22,900 bases of DNA from Thermovenabulum sp049701175 (GCF_049701175.1 NZ_JBNATW010000033.1:1-22900), one strand, 5' to 3'. Positions 1 through 7,849 are shown, counted from the first letter of the stretch. A program made the numbers and translations. The notes: a model not told the origin generated them from the letters alone.

Positions 1-126
1 TCTACATTTTTTCTGCTTTTTCCTCCTTTTTGACCTAAAAATATTTTACACTATCCTCCCTTTCCAGAATCCGGCTTTTAATAGTATTAGCAAAGGTAGA
101 TTAAATTATCCTGGAAAGGGTTACAT
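1..126. other. Intergenic stretch with a 10-bp inverted repeat
   Basis: This AT-rich stretch beyond the clpX terminator holds no open frame I can support. A perfect 10-bp inverted repeat has arms CCCTTTCCAG at 58-67 and CTGGAAAGGG at 111-120. On the minus strand the second arm read runs straight into GGGAGG. A second purine-rich site, AAGGAGG on the minus strand at 22-28, has no usable start codon before the window edge: the ATG at 7-5 is followed at once by TAG. It is probably the upstream region of a minus-strand gene beyond the window. In related genomes lon-type genes often follow clpX, but that gene is not visible here. Confidence 0.5.
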
Positions 127-156
127 AAAAAAAGCGCAAGCATATGCGCTTGCGCT
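127..156 (-). terminator. Rho-independent terminator after clpX
   Basis: A perfect 9-bp stem (AGCGCAAGC at 133-141, GCTTGCGCT at 148-156) with a 6-base loop is followed on the minus strand by seven T residues (127-133). It begins four bases past the clpX stop codon and closes the tig-clpP-clpX transcript. Confidence 0.93.
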
Positions 157-159
157 CTT

Positions 160-1425
160 TTACGCAGTAACTTCCTTTTTCTTTCCTTTTTTGCGTTCGG
201 CTGTAACCAAAATCGGTGGTTCTTTTTTCATCACCACTTCTTTTGTCACAACACATTTTGAAATATCCTGCCTTGATGGTATTTCGTACATTACATCCAT
301 CATAATTTCTTCCATAATAGCTCTTAAACCTCTTGCCCCTGTTTTTCTTTTTAACGCTTCTTGAGCTATCAGTTCTAAGGCCTCATCGGTAAATTCTAAT
401 TGCACATTATCCATTTCAAATAATTTTTGATACTGCTTTACCAAAGCATTCTTCGGCTCTTTTAATATTCTTATCAAAGCCTGTTCATCAAGGGCATCTA
501 ATGTTACAATTATAGGAACCCTACCTACAAATTCCGGAATCATGCCGAATTTTAATAAATCTTCAGGCATTATGTGGCTCAATATTTCACCTACATTTTT
601 ATCTTCTTTGCTCCTTATTTCAGCTCCAAAACCTATACCCTTTTTACCTAATCTGTTGGCTATTATTTTTTCAATGCCTTCAAAAGCTCCGCCGCAAATA
701 AAAAGTATATTTGTTGTATCTATCTGGATAAACTCTTGATGAGGATGCTTTCTGCCTCCTTGGGGTGGAACGCTGGCAATAGTGCCTTCAAGGATCTTAA
801 GCAGTGCTTGCTGTACACCCTCTCCAGAAACATCTCTCGTAATTGAAGGGTTTTCTGATTTTCGTGCTATTTTATCTATTTCATCAATGTATACAATACC
901 TTTTTCTGCCCTCTCAATATCGTAATCCGCAGCTTGAATAAGTTTCAATAAAATGTTTTCAACATCCTCGCCCACATACCCTGCTTCTGTTAAAGAAGTA
1001 GCATCAGCTATAGCAAAAGGAACATTTAAAATCTTTGCTAAGGTTTGAGCAAGTAAGGTTTTTCCACTTCCCGTGGGGCCGAGCATTATAATATTACTTT
1101 TTTGAAGTTCTACATCATCCAGTTTCACATTGGAATTAATCCTTTTATAATGATTATAAACCGCTACCGATAAAATCTTTTTAGCTTTTTCCTGCCCGAT
1201 AACGTATTGATCTAATATTTCTTTTATCTGATTAGGTTTTGGAATATCGGAAAAGTCCATTTTATTATCTTCGCTGAACTCTTCTTCAATTATTTCATTA
1301 CAGAGTTCTATACATTCATCACAGATATATACGCCAGGGCCAGCAACCAATTTCCTTACCTGATCCTGAGTTTTTCCGCAAAAAGAGCACTTAAGCTGAC
1401 CCTTTTCGTCGTTAAATTTAAACAT
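160..1425 (-). CDS. clpX: ClpX, ATP-dependent unfoldase subunit of ClpXP
   Basis: AAA+ hexameric unfoldase that recognises, unfolds and threads substrates into the ClpP chamber in the cytoplasm. The 421-residue protein has the usual family length. Seen in order: an N-terminal zinc-binding domain with paired CxxC motifs (C13/C16 and C35/C38), Walker A GPTGSGKT at 116-123, the GYVG pore loop, a Walker B segment ending IDEIDKI, the GGRKHPHQEF loop, an IGF-type ClpP-docking loop (GIGFG), and a sensor-2 region GARGLR near the C-terminus. The ATG is preceded by GAGGTG on the minus strand. The gene lies 17 bases downstream of clpP, as last gene of tig-clpP-clpX, and a strong terminator follows the stop codon. 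All catalytic landmarks are present. Confidence 0.98.
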   Translation of the reverse strand: MFKFNDEKGQLKCSFCGKTQDQVRKLVAGPGVYICDECIELCNEIIEEEFSEDNKMDFSDIPKPNQIKEILDQYVIGQEKAKKILSVAVYNHYKRINSNVKLDDVELQKSNIIMLGPTGSGKTLLAQTLAKILNVPFAIADATSLTEAGYVGEDVENILLKLIQAADYDIERAEKGIVYIDEIDKIARKSENPSITRDVSGEGVQQALLKILEGTIASVPPQGGRKHPHQEFIQIDTTNILFICGGAFEGIEKIIANRLGKKGIGFGAEIRSKEDKNVGEILSHIMPEDLLKFGMIPEFVGRVPIIVTLDALDEQALIRILKEPKNALVKQYQKLFEMDNVQLEFTDEALELIAQEALKRKTGARGLRAIMEEIMMDVMYEIPSRQDISKCVVTKEVVMKKEPPILVTAERKKGKKKEVTA

Positions 1426-1442
1426 TTTATCACCTCGTCTTG

Positions 1443-2033
1443 TTAGCTTTTAACCCTCTTAAAAATGACTTCGTCTATTAGCCCGTATTCTTTTGCCTCC
1501 TGTGCAGACATAAAATAATCCTTATCAGTATCCTTTTCAATTTTTTCAATGGGCTGATTGGTATGTTTTGCTAAAATCTCGTTTAATATACCCCTTAAAT
1601 GAAGTATTTCTTTCGCGTGAGTTTCAATGTCTATTGCCCTACCCTGAACACCGCCCCAAGGTTGATGTATCATTATCCTGGAATTTGGAAGGGCAAATCT
1701 CTTTTTGGGAGCACCCGCTGCTAAAAGTACTGCCCCCATGCTGGCAGCAAGTCCCATACACATGGTACATACATCTGGTTTAATATACTGCATAGTATCG
1801 TATATTGCAAGCCCTGCAGTGACAGAACCACCGGGTGAATTAATATAAAGGTAAATATCTTTATCAGGGTCTTCGGATTCAAGATAAAGCAGCTGGGCGA
1901 TAACAAGGCTTGCTACTGTATCATCTATGGGTGTACCAATAAATACAATCCTTTCTTTTAAAAGTCTCGAATATATATCGTAGGCCCTTTCCCCTCTATT
2001 TGTCTGCTCAACAACAATAGGAACAAGGCTCAT
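1443..2033 (-). CDS. clpP: ClpP, ATP-dependent Clp protease proteolytic subunit
   Basis: Serine protease that forms the tetradecameric chamber of ClpXP and, if ClpA or ClpC partners exist elsewhere, of those complexes too. The 196 residues match the family length. The catalytic triad is visible: Ser98 in GLAASMGA, His123 in MIHQPWGG, and Asp172 in the DTDKDYF segment. The oxyanion-type SPGGSV motif lies near residues 66-71. The start ATG has a good ribosome site, GGGGAGG, ten bases upstream. It sits between tig (25-base gap) and clpX (17-base gap) and is surely cotranscribed with them. No propeptide longer than a few residues is evident. Confidence 0.98.
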   Translation of the reverse strand: MSLVPIVVEQTNRGERAYDIYSRLLKERIVFIGTPIDDTVASLVIAQLLYLESEDPDKDIYLYINSPGGSVTAGLAIYDTMQYIKPDVCTMCMGLAASMGAVLLAAGAPKKRFALPNSRIMIHQPWGGVQGRAIDIETHAKEILHLRGILNEILAKHTNQPIEKIEKDTDKDYFMSAQEAKEYGLIDEVIFKRVKS

Positions 2034-2058
2034 ATAAAACGCCTCCCCTTTTAAAAAT

Positions 2059-3399
2059 TTATTCTACCTCTTCCTGTTTTGCTTCTCCATTACTATATAT
2101 ACCATCGGCTTCTTTTTCGGTTATTTTTGCATTCTCTATCAAAAATTTAAATATCTTGTCGGTCAGCAGTCTATCTTTTATATACTCTATGTTTTCCTCT
2201 TTAAGACCTTTTTTATACTCCGCTAAGGATTTATTTGCTCTCTCAGCATATTTTTGCAGTTCCTGGTCCAATTCCTCCTCAGAAACTGTTATATTCTCAA
2301 GTTTTGCTATTTTCTCTAAAATCAACGAGGTTTTAATGTTCTCTATAGCCCTATCCTGGAACTTATTTTTAAATTCTTCTGGTGTAAGCTTCACTGCTTC
2401 AAGGTATTCATTTAAGTTAATCCCGCGAAGCCTTAAGTTTAAAGCAAAATCGTATATGAGCCTTTCAATTTCTCTATCTATCATAACTTGAGGAATATCC
2501 ACTCTTGCTTTTTCAATTAGTTTTTTTAAAATAGAACCTTTTAACGAATTTTCTTCAAAATTCTTTGCCCTCTCTTCAAGTTTATTCCTGATATCCTTTT
2601 TTAATTCCTCAAGGGTTTCAAATTCACTAACATCTTTTGCAAATTCATCATCAAGAGGCATCAATTCTTTTTCTTTTATTTCTTTTAAAGTTACCTTAAA
2701 GGTTGCTTCCTTTCCTTTTAAATCTTCCCTGTGGTAATTTTCAGGGAAGGTTACTGTTATTTCCCTTGTTTCTTGCGGCATCATGCCTATAAGCTTTTCT
2801 TCAAATCCCGGTATAAAGGTATTTGATCCAATGGTTAATGGATAATTTTGAGCATTGCCCCCTTCAAAGGGTTCTCCATTTATAAAACCTTCAAAGTCTA
2901 TAATTGCCAAATCTCCTTCTTTTAGAGGCCTTTCAACATTAACAAACCTTGCATTTCTTTCCTGTAATTCCTTTAGTTCTTTTTCTACGTCTTCTTCTTT
3001 AACATTATATACCACTTTTTCCACTTCTAATCCTTTGTATTCTTCCAATATCACTTCCGGCTTTAGGGTAACTTTTGCTATTGCTATTAATGGTTTATTT
3101 TTTTCTATTTGTTCAATGTGAAAATCGGGATGATCCACAGGTTCCAAATTGTTTTCTTCTATGCCAATTTTATAAGCTTCTGATAAAGCAAATTCAGCTG
3201 CATCTTCATATAATATCTCTGGCCCGTAGTATCTTTCAACTATGCTTCTTGGTGCCTTTCCACGTCTAAAACCAGGGACATTAAATCTTTTTGCATTTTT
3301 CTTAAAGGATTTTTCTAAAGCCTTCTCAAATTCTTCCTCGCTTACCTCAATTTTTAGAGTAGCCACATTATTTTCTATTTTTTCCAAATTTACTTTCAT
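2059..3399 (-). CDS. tig: Trigger factor, ribosome-associated chaperone and prolyl isomerase
   Basis: First chaperone met by nascent chains at the ribosome exit tunnel. The ribosome-binding signature PGFRRGKAPR lies at about residues 42-51. An FKBP-type prolyl isomerase domain follows (about 160-245), then a long charged helical C-terminal arm domain. I chose the ATG at 3399, giving MKVNLEKIENN and 446 residues, because a strong GGAGGAG site lies six bases upstream. The open frame extends to an ATG at 3429, but that falls about six bases from the predicted transcription start. First gene of tig-clpP-clpX, 25 bases before clpP. The C-terminus is slightly longer than the E. coli protein (432) and very acidic. 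Confidence 0.96.
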   Translation of the reverse strand: MKVNLEKIENNVATLKIEVSEEEFEKALEKSFKKNAKRFNVPGFRRGKAPRSIVERYYGPEILYEDAAEFALSEAYKIGIEENNLEPVDHPDFHIEQIEKNKPLIAIAKVTLKPEVILEEYKGLEVEKVVYNVKEEDVEKELKELQERNARFVNVERPLKEGDLAIIDFEGFINGEPFEGGNAQNYPLTIGSNTFIPGFEEKLIGMMPQETREITVTFPENYHREDLKGKEATFKVTLKEIKEKELMPLDDEFAKDVSEFETLEELKKDIRNKLEERAKNFEENSLKGSILKKLIEKARVDIPQVMIDREIERLIYDFALNLRLRGINLNEYLEAVKLTPEEFKNKFQDRAIENIKTSLILEKIAKLENITVSEEELDQELQKYAERANKSLAEYKKGLKEENIEYIKDRLLTDKIFKFLIENAKITEKEADGIYSNGEAKQEEVE

Positions 3400-3441
3400 T
3401 ATGCTCCTCCTCACTATTTCCACTTCCATTGTTGCTTTTTT

Positions 3442-3447
3442 ATTATA
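3442..3447 (-). promoter_or_regulatory. Extended -10 promoter of tig-clpP-clpX
   Basis: The minus strand reads TGTTATAAT here, a perfect -10 hexamer with the TG of an extended -10. The -35 region 17 bases upstream is poor, which fits an extended -10 promoter. The start point would be near 3435. No convincing CtsR or HrcA site is seen next to it. Confidence 0.6.
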
Positions 3448-3483
3448 ACATAAAAAAAATTAACAATCTATAAAATACAAAAA

Positions 3484-3516
3484 TAATAAAACAATACCTC
3501 GGTTTTATACCGAGGT
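3484..3516 (-). terminator. Terminator of the seven-tRNA operon
   Basis: Stem ACCTCGG (3496-3502) with CCGAGGT (3510-3516) and a 7-base loop, followed on the minus strand by a T-rich tail (TATTGTTTTATT). It lies about 17 bases past the CCA end of tRNA-Leu. Confidence 0.85.
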
Positions 3517-3532
3517 TAATCTGTTCAACGTA

Positions 3533-3616
3533 TGGTGCGGGCGAGAGGATTTGAACCTCCACGGGGTTACCACTAGATCCTAAGTCTAGCGCGTCTGCCA
3601 GTTCCGCCACGCCCGC
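3533..3616 (-). tRNA. tRNA-Leu (anticodon TAG)
   Basis: Class II tRNA with acceptor stem GCGGGCG/CGCCCGC, discriminator A and encoded CCA. The anticodon loop CTTAGGA between CTAGA and TCTAG gives anticodon TAG. The variable arm is rather short. Last tRNA of the operon; it starts one base after the CCA of tRNA-Lys. Confidence 0.95.
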
Positions 3617-3617
3617 A

Positions 3618-3693
3618 TGGTGAGCCATGGAGGACTCGAACCTCCGACACCCTGATTAAAAGTCAGGTGCTCTACCGCCTGAGCTAATGGCCC
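3618..3693 (-). tRNA. tRNA-Lys (anticodon TTT)
   Basis: Acceptor stem GGGCCAT/ATGGCTC with one G-U pair, discriminator A and encoded CCA. The loop CTTTTAA between CTGA and TCAG gives anticodon TTT. The T loop TTCGAGT is standard. Confidence 0.96.
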
Positions 3694-3704
3694 TAAACAA
3701 ATAA

Positions 3705-3778
3705 TGGCTGGGGCGGCAGGATTCGAACCTACGATGCAGGATCCAAAGTCCCGTGCCTTACCGCTTGGCTACGCCCCA
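3705..3778 (-). tRNA. tRNA-Gln (anticodon TTG)
   Basis: Acceptor stem TGGGGCG/CGCCCCA with a U1-A72 pair as usual for tRNA-Gln, discriminator G, encoded CCA. The loop CTTTGGA gives anticodon TTG. Confidence 0.95.
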
Positions 3779-3790
3779 GCATCTAATAAA

Positions 3791-3868
3791 TGGGGTGGAT
3801 AGTGGGACTTGAACCCACGACTTCCAGAGCCACAATCTGGCGTTCTGACCAACTGAACTATATCCACC
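3791..3868 (-). tRNA. tRNA-His (anticodon GTG)
   Basis: Acceptor stem GTGGATA/TATCCAC with an encoded extra G at -1 opposite discriminator C73, the histidine identity pair. The loop TTGTGGC between CCAGA and TCTGG gives GTG. CCA is encoded. Confidence 0.96.
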
Positions 3869-3874
3869 ACATAA

Positions 3875-3951
3875 TGGCGCGCCCGAGGGGATTCGAACCT
3901 CTGACCCACGGATTAGAAGTCCGTTGCTCTATCCTGCTGAGCTACGGGCGC
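3875..3951 (-). tRNA. tRNA-Arg (anticodon TCT)
   Basis: Acceptor stem GCGCCCG/CGGGCGC, discriminator G and encoded CCA. The loop CTTCTAA between CGGA and TCCG gives anticodon TCT, which reads AGA and AGG. Confidence 0.95.
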
Positions 3952-3962
3952 ATAAAATATAC

Positions 3963-4038
3963 TGGAGCGGGAAACGGGAATCGAACCCGCGACACCCAGC
4001 TTGGAAGGCTGGTGCTCTGCCAACTGAGCTATTCCCGC
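3963..4038 (-). tRNA. tRNA-Gly (anticodon TCC)
   Basis: Acceptor stem GCGGGAA/TTCCCGC, discriminator T and encoded CCA. The loop CTTCCAA between CCAGC and GCTGG gives anticodon TCC. Confidence 0.95.
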
Positions 4039-4044
4039 ACATAA

Positions 4045-4120
4045 TGGTCGAGGCAGAGGGACTTGAACCCCCGACCCCATGGTCCCAAACCATGTGCGCT
4101 ACCAACTGCGCTATGCCTCG
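4045..4120 (-). tRNA. tRNA-Pro (anticodon TGG)
   Basis: Acceptor stem CGAGGCA/TGCCTCG, discriminator A and encoded CCA. The loop TTTGGGA between CATGG and CCATG gives anticodon TGG. First tRNA of the operon, about 14 bases after the predicted transcription start. Confidence 0.95.
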
Positions 4121-4140
4121 ATACCCTAAAGACAATGTAT

Positions 4141-4169
4141 AGTATACAATAATTTTTTTAATGAGTCAA
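4141..4169 (-). promoter_or_regulatory. Promoter of the seven-tRNA operon
   Basis: On the minus strand, TTGACT (4164-4169) and TATACT (4141-4146) are separated by exactly 17 bases. This is a strong housekeeping promoter, with the start expected near 4134 just ahead of tRNA-Pro. No terminator separates it from yfcE upstream, so some read-through is possible. Confidence 0.88.
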
Positions 4170-4221
4170 GATATATAAAACCTATAATAAAATATTTTTA
4201 AATTTGTTTTTTTATCTCGTA

Positions 4222-4701
4222 CTAGATTTCTATTACCTTAGCCAAAATTTCTTCTTTATTTACCTCTATCATTCCACAGGAAGGCAAATTTTCTCCTCTC
4301 GGCAAAGTTGTACTTCCTGGGTTGAAAAAAATAATATTATCAATTTTAATATTTAATGCCTTATGAGTATGGCCAAATACAACCACATCTGCACATAGTT
4401 CTTTTGCCCTTTTTATGAGTAAGCCCAAATCTGATTTTATATAAAAATAGTGTCCATGTGTCAAAAAGAATCTTTTCCCTTCAATTTCCAAGACCTTCTC
4501 ATAATCACCATCTAAACCAAAATTTACATCGCAATTGCCTAAAACTCCTATAACCTTCTTACAAGTGACCGCCTTTACATATTCAGCATCTTTATAAAAA
4601 TCTCCTGCATGTAGTATCAAATCTACATCTTTTAACTTATCAATAGCTTTTTCTAAAGAGCTAAAATCTCCATGGGTATCGCTTAATACACCAATTCGCA
4701 A
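4222..4701 (-). CDS. ysnB: YfcE/MJ0936-type metallophosphoesterase
   Basis: Small cytoplasmic phosphodiesterase of the calcineurin-like superfamily. Members act on artificial or cyclic phosphodiesters and the natural substrate is mostly unsettled. At 159 residues it has the family size. All metal-binding motifs are visible: SDTHGD near the N-terminus, HAGDFYKD, GNCD, LTHGHYF and FGHTHKA, with NPGSTTLPRG near the C-terminus. The start ATG overlaps the end of rdgB by 19 bases, so the two are translationally coupled. The order gerM-rph-rdgB-yfcE matches B. subtilis gerM-rph-ysnA-ysnB, from which the symbol is taken. Confidence 0.9.
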   Translation of the reverse strand: MRIGVLSDTHGDFSSLEKAIDKLKDVDLILHAGDFYKDAEYVKAVTCKKVIGVLGNCDVNFGLDGDYEKVLEIEGKRFFLTHGHYFYIKSDLGLLIKRAKELCADVVVFGHTHKALNIKIDNIIFFNPGSTTLPRGENLPSCGMIEVNKEEILAKVIEI

Positions 4702-5276
4702 AGTATGTGCCTCCTTATTTTTTCCAAAGCCCTACCTCTGTGACTTATTCTATTTTTTGTTTCAGAATCTGCTTCGGCCAAGGTTTTCCCTAATTCCGGT
4801 ACATAAAATACAGGGTCATATCCAAACCCGTTTTTGCCTACTGGTTCAAATGTAATAAAACCCTTTAAATTACCTTTTTCTATATAATATTTCCCATTCG
4901 GTAAAGCAAAGCATAAGAAACATACAAATTGGGCTTCTCTTTCTTCAAAAGGGACTCCCTCCAATTCCGAAAGCAGTTTTTTTATATTGTCATCTGAAGT
5001 AGCGTTTTCTCCTGCATATCTTGCTGTAAAAATACCCGGCTTTCCTCCAAGGAATTTTACTTCAAGTCCTGAATCATCACCCAAAGAGGGTAATCCGGTC
5101 TTCTTGGCAGTTTCTACAGCCTTAATCACAGCATTTTCTTCAAAGGAATTCCCATTTTCTACAATTTTAATTCCTGGAAAATCTAATAAAGATAAAATTT
5201 CCAAAGGTGTATCGGAAAGCATTTGTTTGAACTCTTCTAATTTTCCCTTATTGGAGGTTGCTATAACAAGCTTCAT
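4683..5276 (-). CDS. rdgB: RdgB/HAM1 family XTP/dITP diphosphatase
   Basis: Hydrolyses non-canonical purine triphosphates (XTP, dITP, ITP) to monophosphates, keeping deaminated bases out of DNA and RNA. The 197-residue protein shows the family landmarks: the nucleotide loop TSNKGKLEEF at 7-16, the catalytic DDSGLEV motif near residue 70, the GYDPVFYVPE segment, and the C-terminal SHRGRAL. The start ATG overlaps the rph stop by 4 bases (ATGA arrangement), and the gene end overlaps yfcE by 19 bases, so the three form one tightly coupled unit. It corresponds to B. subtilis ysnA. Confidence 0.96.
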   Translation of the reverse strand: MKLVIATSNKGKLEEFKQMLSDTPLEILSLLDFPGIKIVENGNSFEENAVIKAVETAKKTGLPSLGDDSGLEVKFLGGKPGIFTARYAGENATSDDNIKKLLSELEGVPFEEREAQFVCFLCFALPNGKYYIEKGNLKGFITFEPVGKNGFGYDPVFYVPELGKTLAEADSETKNRISHRGRALEKIRRHILCELVY

Positions 5277-6025
5277 TTGTTTTCTACCTCTTTGTTTTCC
5301 ACTTCACTTAAAATATCCTTTAAAACATTTTTTTGTACTATTATAAGCTCGTCTATACCTTTTTTAGCAAGTTCCAAAAGTTCATCTAAATCTTGTCTTG
5401 AAAAAGGAAATGCTTCGCCTGTCCCCTGAACTTCTACAAATTGGCCTTTTTCGGTCATGACCACATTCATGTCTACCTGAGCCTTTGAATCTTCGTCAAA
5501 TTTCAGATCCAAAAGCTTCTCACCATCGACGATTCCAACACTTATTGCCGCAACAAAACTATCAATAGGAATAGAATTAATAAGCTTATTATCCTTCATA
5601 TATTTTAGTGCATCCACAAGAGCCACAAAAGCTCCGGTGATTGAAGCTGTTCTCGTACCACCATCCGCTTGAATCACATCGCAATCAATCCAAATAGTTC
5701 GTTCCCCTAATACACTTAAATCAACAACTGAACGAAGCGCCCGCCCAATAAGTCTTTGAATTTCCATGGTCCTACCGCTTGGTTTTAATGTTTCCCTTAC
5801 ATTCCTAATCTCAGTAGCTCTTGGGAGCATGGAATACTCCGCAGTAATCCAGCCTTGTCCCTTTCCACGCAAAAAAGGAGGTACTTTATCATCTACTGTA
5901 GCTGTACAAATCACTTTAGTATCTCCACATTCGATTAAAACCGATCCTTCAGCGTATTTATTATAATGGCGAGTAATCTTTACCGGCCTTATTTCATTAT
6001 TCTGTCTACCGTCAGTTCTTATCAA
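5273..6025 (-). CDS. rph: Ribonuclease PH
   Basis: Phosphorolytic 3'-5' exoribonuclease that trims tRNA 3' ends and other stable RNAs. The 250-residue protein carries the family signature segments: RTDGRQ at the N-terminus, AEGSVLIECGDTKV, the GRTMEIQRLIGRALR motif, and CDVIQADGGTRTASITGA with the phosphate-binding GGTRTA. The start is TTG (caa at 6023-6025); the only nearby ATG upstream is in another frame, and the AAGGGATGG purine run lies some 8-12 bases upstream. It lies about 100 bases downstream of gerM without an obvious terminator between, and overlaps rdgB by 4 bases. Confidence 0.96.
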   Translation of the reverse strand: MIRTDGRQNNEIRPVKITRHYNKYAEGSVLIECGDTKVICTATVDDKVPPFLRGKGQGWITAEYSMLPRATEIRNVRETLKPSGRTMEIQRLIGRALRSVVDLSVLGERTIWIDCDVIQADGGTRTASITGAFVALVDALKYMKDNKLINSIPIDSFVAAISVGIVDGEKLLDLKFDEDSKAQVDMNVVMTEKGQFVEVQGTGEAFPFSRQDLDELLELAKKGIDELIIVQKNVLKDILSEVENKEVENK

Positions 6026-6121
6026 TACTATCCATCCCTTCTACTGCAATTTAAGTTTATTTTTATTTTTTCTTTATAAATATTTTAATATCTTTTTTTG
6101 CCCCTTACCAAGTCTTAAATT

Positions 6122-7117
6122 TTATATACTTTCAGGATTAACAAAAAGAGGTTTTAATATTGGTGTATCCAAAACTGTGCCTTCAGATAACACTGTTTTA
6201 TTTCCTTCCACCTGAATTGTAACTTTATCTACACCTTCAAAAGCGGTAAGTGTAAGGACAATTGAATTTACAATTGCCTGTTCGTTTTCTAATCCTCCTC
6301 CGAAATTTTCAAGTTCTTTCGAAAAGTTTGCTATGACCTCATTATCCTTTTTAACTACACTTAGCACCTTTGTTTCTTTTGGAATAACTGCTGTCAACCC
6401 CATATTAGGCTTTGGCCCTTTTATTAACTCCTGCAGGGCAGTTTTCATCAAATTATCAGTGTTTTTTACAAGTCTGGTAACAGGAACATAATAGCTGAAT
6501 GTACCTTCTTTATTTGTCCCTTTAAAAAACAAGGTAACCTTTTGTACATTATTTATATTTTGTCCCTTTGATTCAAGATTAATATTCTCCCTTTCCAATT
6601 GGGGATTTAACTGGGTTCCAAAGGGACACTTTTTAAGCGGTTTACCCTCAACTAATAATTCGACTTTATTAATAGTAGGAAATTCTGTGAGGGTATAAAC
6701 CAGTGATAAAATTGCAGTTTTCTCTGCTGTTTTGTCTTTAAAATTTAAAAATTCCCTACTAAAATCGACTTTTGCAACCCCGTTTCTGATCGTCATTCCC
6801 AAAAGCTTAGTATTTTCTGGTAATGTAGGCATTAACCCTTTGTCTTTGAGGTGTTCTCTTATTTCGGCTTTATCTATTAAATTTTCTATAGTTGCTTTTG
6901 CAATTCCTTCCACCCATGGGATATTTTTAGTCACAGGTACCAGTAAATTATTTTCATTTACATAGTATAGAACAGTTTTCCTTAAATTTGCCTGGGTTTC
7001 CTCAATCGTATTCTTTTGTTCAGATTTCCCTTTTTCAGTAAAATTCAAAATATTGCACCCTGTAATCGTAAAAACTATACATAATACCAAGAATATACCA
7101 ATAAGTCTTTTAGGCAT
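6122..7117 (-). CDS. gerM: GerM-like lipoprotein with two GerMN domains
   Basis: The 331-residue protein starts with a lipoprotein signal (hydrophobic residues about 5-19, lipobox TGC with Cys21), so it is probably anchored outside the membrane. Two GerMN-type repeats follow, about residues 45-165 and 185-315. Each has a VTLFF/TVLYYVN-like opening strand followed by a VP(V)T motif and an alternating pattern ending in the LVYTLTEFPTINKVELLVEGKP type segment. GerM in B. subtilis takes part in sporulation and cortex or germination functions. The neighbourhood gerM-rph-rdgB-yfcE is conserved with B. subtilis and supports the name. The ATG has an AGGAGG site seven bases upstream, embedded beside a perfect inverted repeat (7129-7164). 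Confidence 0.88.
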   Translation of the reverse strand: MPKRLIGIFLVLCIVFTITGCNILNFTEKGKSEQKNTIEETQANLRKTVLYYVNENNLLVPVTKNIPWVEGIAKATIENLIDKAEIREHLKDKGLMPTLPENTKLLGMTIRNGVAKVDFSREFLNFKDKTAEKTAILSLVYTLTEFPTINKVELLVEGKPLKKCPFGTQLNPQLERENINLESKGQNINNVQKVTLFFKGTNKEGTFSYYVPVTRLVKNTDNLMKTALQELIKGPKPNMGLTAVIPKETKVLSVVKKDNEVIANFSKELENFGGGLENEQAIVNSIVLTLTAFEGVDKVTIQVEGNKTVLSEGTVLDTPILKPLFVNPESI

Positions 7118-7128
7118 AAATCTACCTC

Positions 7129-7164
7129 CTCCAAAATACCATCTTAATAATATATATTTTGGAG
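7129..7164 (-). promoter_or_regulatory. 10-bp inverted repeat covering the gerM ribosome site
   Basis: Arms CTCCAAAATA (7129-7138) and TATTTTGGAG (7155-7164) are perfect complements around a 16-base spacer. On the minus-strand RNA the second arm ends in GGAG and overlaps the AGGAGG ribosome site of gerM, so a folded leader would hide it. It has no following T-run on that strand, so it does not look like a terminator for the upstream gene. It could also be a protein-binding operator. Confidence 0.55.
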
Positions 7165-7180
7165 AAGGTTAAATAATGAT

Positions 7181-7690
7181 TTATTTATTCTGCTTAAAGT
7201 ATCCCCCTCTTGCCGATTTTGTATCCAATACAGTAATAAATGCTTCTTCATCTTCTTCCTCTATTAAAGATATAAGGTTTGACAATTCCTTTCTTGCTGT
7301 TGAAATCATTAAAACTTCCCTCGTTCCTTCTTTCCCCATACCGTTCAATACTGTGACTCCAAAACCGCAACCTCTAATTTTATCACATAGTTGAGATTTT
7401 TTAGTTATAACCTGAACGGTGGTATATCCCAATGCAAGCTTTTCTTCAAGAAGACTACCGACATAGTTTCCAGTTGCAAAACCTGCAGCATAAAAAAGAA
7501 GGTTTAAAGGATTATTCAGTTTCCCAACAACCTGAGTAAGTGCAGTTATATATATAATTACTTCAAAAAAACCTATGAAAGCAGCTTGAACCCGATGTCC
7601 CTTAACAATCATAATAGTCCTTATAGTCGCAAGGGATACATCAGCTACACGAGCAAAAAATATAAAAAAATAACCCGCTATTGGTGACAT
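7181..7690 (-). CDS. UPF0316 membrane protein with DUF2179 domain
   Basis: The 169-residue protein belongs to the UPF0316 family, whose function is not established. It has three hydrophobic segments in the first ~90 residues (about 4-24 with RVADVSLATIRTI following, 38-57, 63-80), then a cytoplasmic DUF2179 region of alternating strands (TTVQVITKK, GFGVTVLNG, REVLMISTARKEL, AFITVLDTKSARGGYF), which resembles small ligand-sensing folds. The segment RVADVSLATIRTI with the invariant-looking R is typical of the family. The ATG has an AAGGGGG site upstream and a near-perfect promoter lies at 7720-7748. The stop lies 63 bases ahead of gerM. Confidence 0.85.
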   Translation of the reverse strand: MSPIAGYFFIFFARVADVSLATIRTIMIVKGHRVQAAFIGFFEVIIYITALTQVVGKLNNPLNLLFYAAGFATGNYVGSLLEEKLALGYTTVQVITKKSQLCDKIRGCGFGVTVLNGMGKEGTREVLMISTARKELSNLISLIEEEDEEAFITVLDTKSARGGYFKQNK

Positions 7691-7719
7691 TGATTAAAAC
7701 CCCCTTAATTATCAAAAGT

Positions 7720-7748
7720 ATAATATCAAACCTCCCTATTTCTGTCAA
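7720..7748 (-). promoter_or_regulatory. Promoter of the UPF0316 gene
   Basis: On the minus strand TTGACA (7743-7748) is followed after 17 bases by TATTAT (7720-7725). This is a strong sigma-A promoter about 30 bases ahead of the start codon, probably also serving gerM and the genes after it. Confidence 0.85.
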
Positions 7749-7849
7749 TAAAGTTTATGTTTTTGCAGGGCTTTTAATTCCAAAAAATATACCCTTTACA
7801 AAATTATAAAAGCCTAACATACATTTTATGGCAGAAAAGGTCATTTTTT

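Noticed and set aside
29..36. AGGTCAAA on the minus strand, resembling a CtsR half-site beyond clpX
   Set aside because: The second heptad that a CtsR operator needs three bases on is GAGGAAA, a poor match, so the site is unsupported.
3790..4142. Open frames on both strands across the tRNA cluster
   Set aside because: They are translations of tRNA genes (the repeated GxRGFEPLT-type peptide comes from T arms), a well-known artefact.
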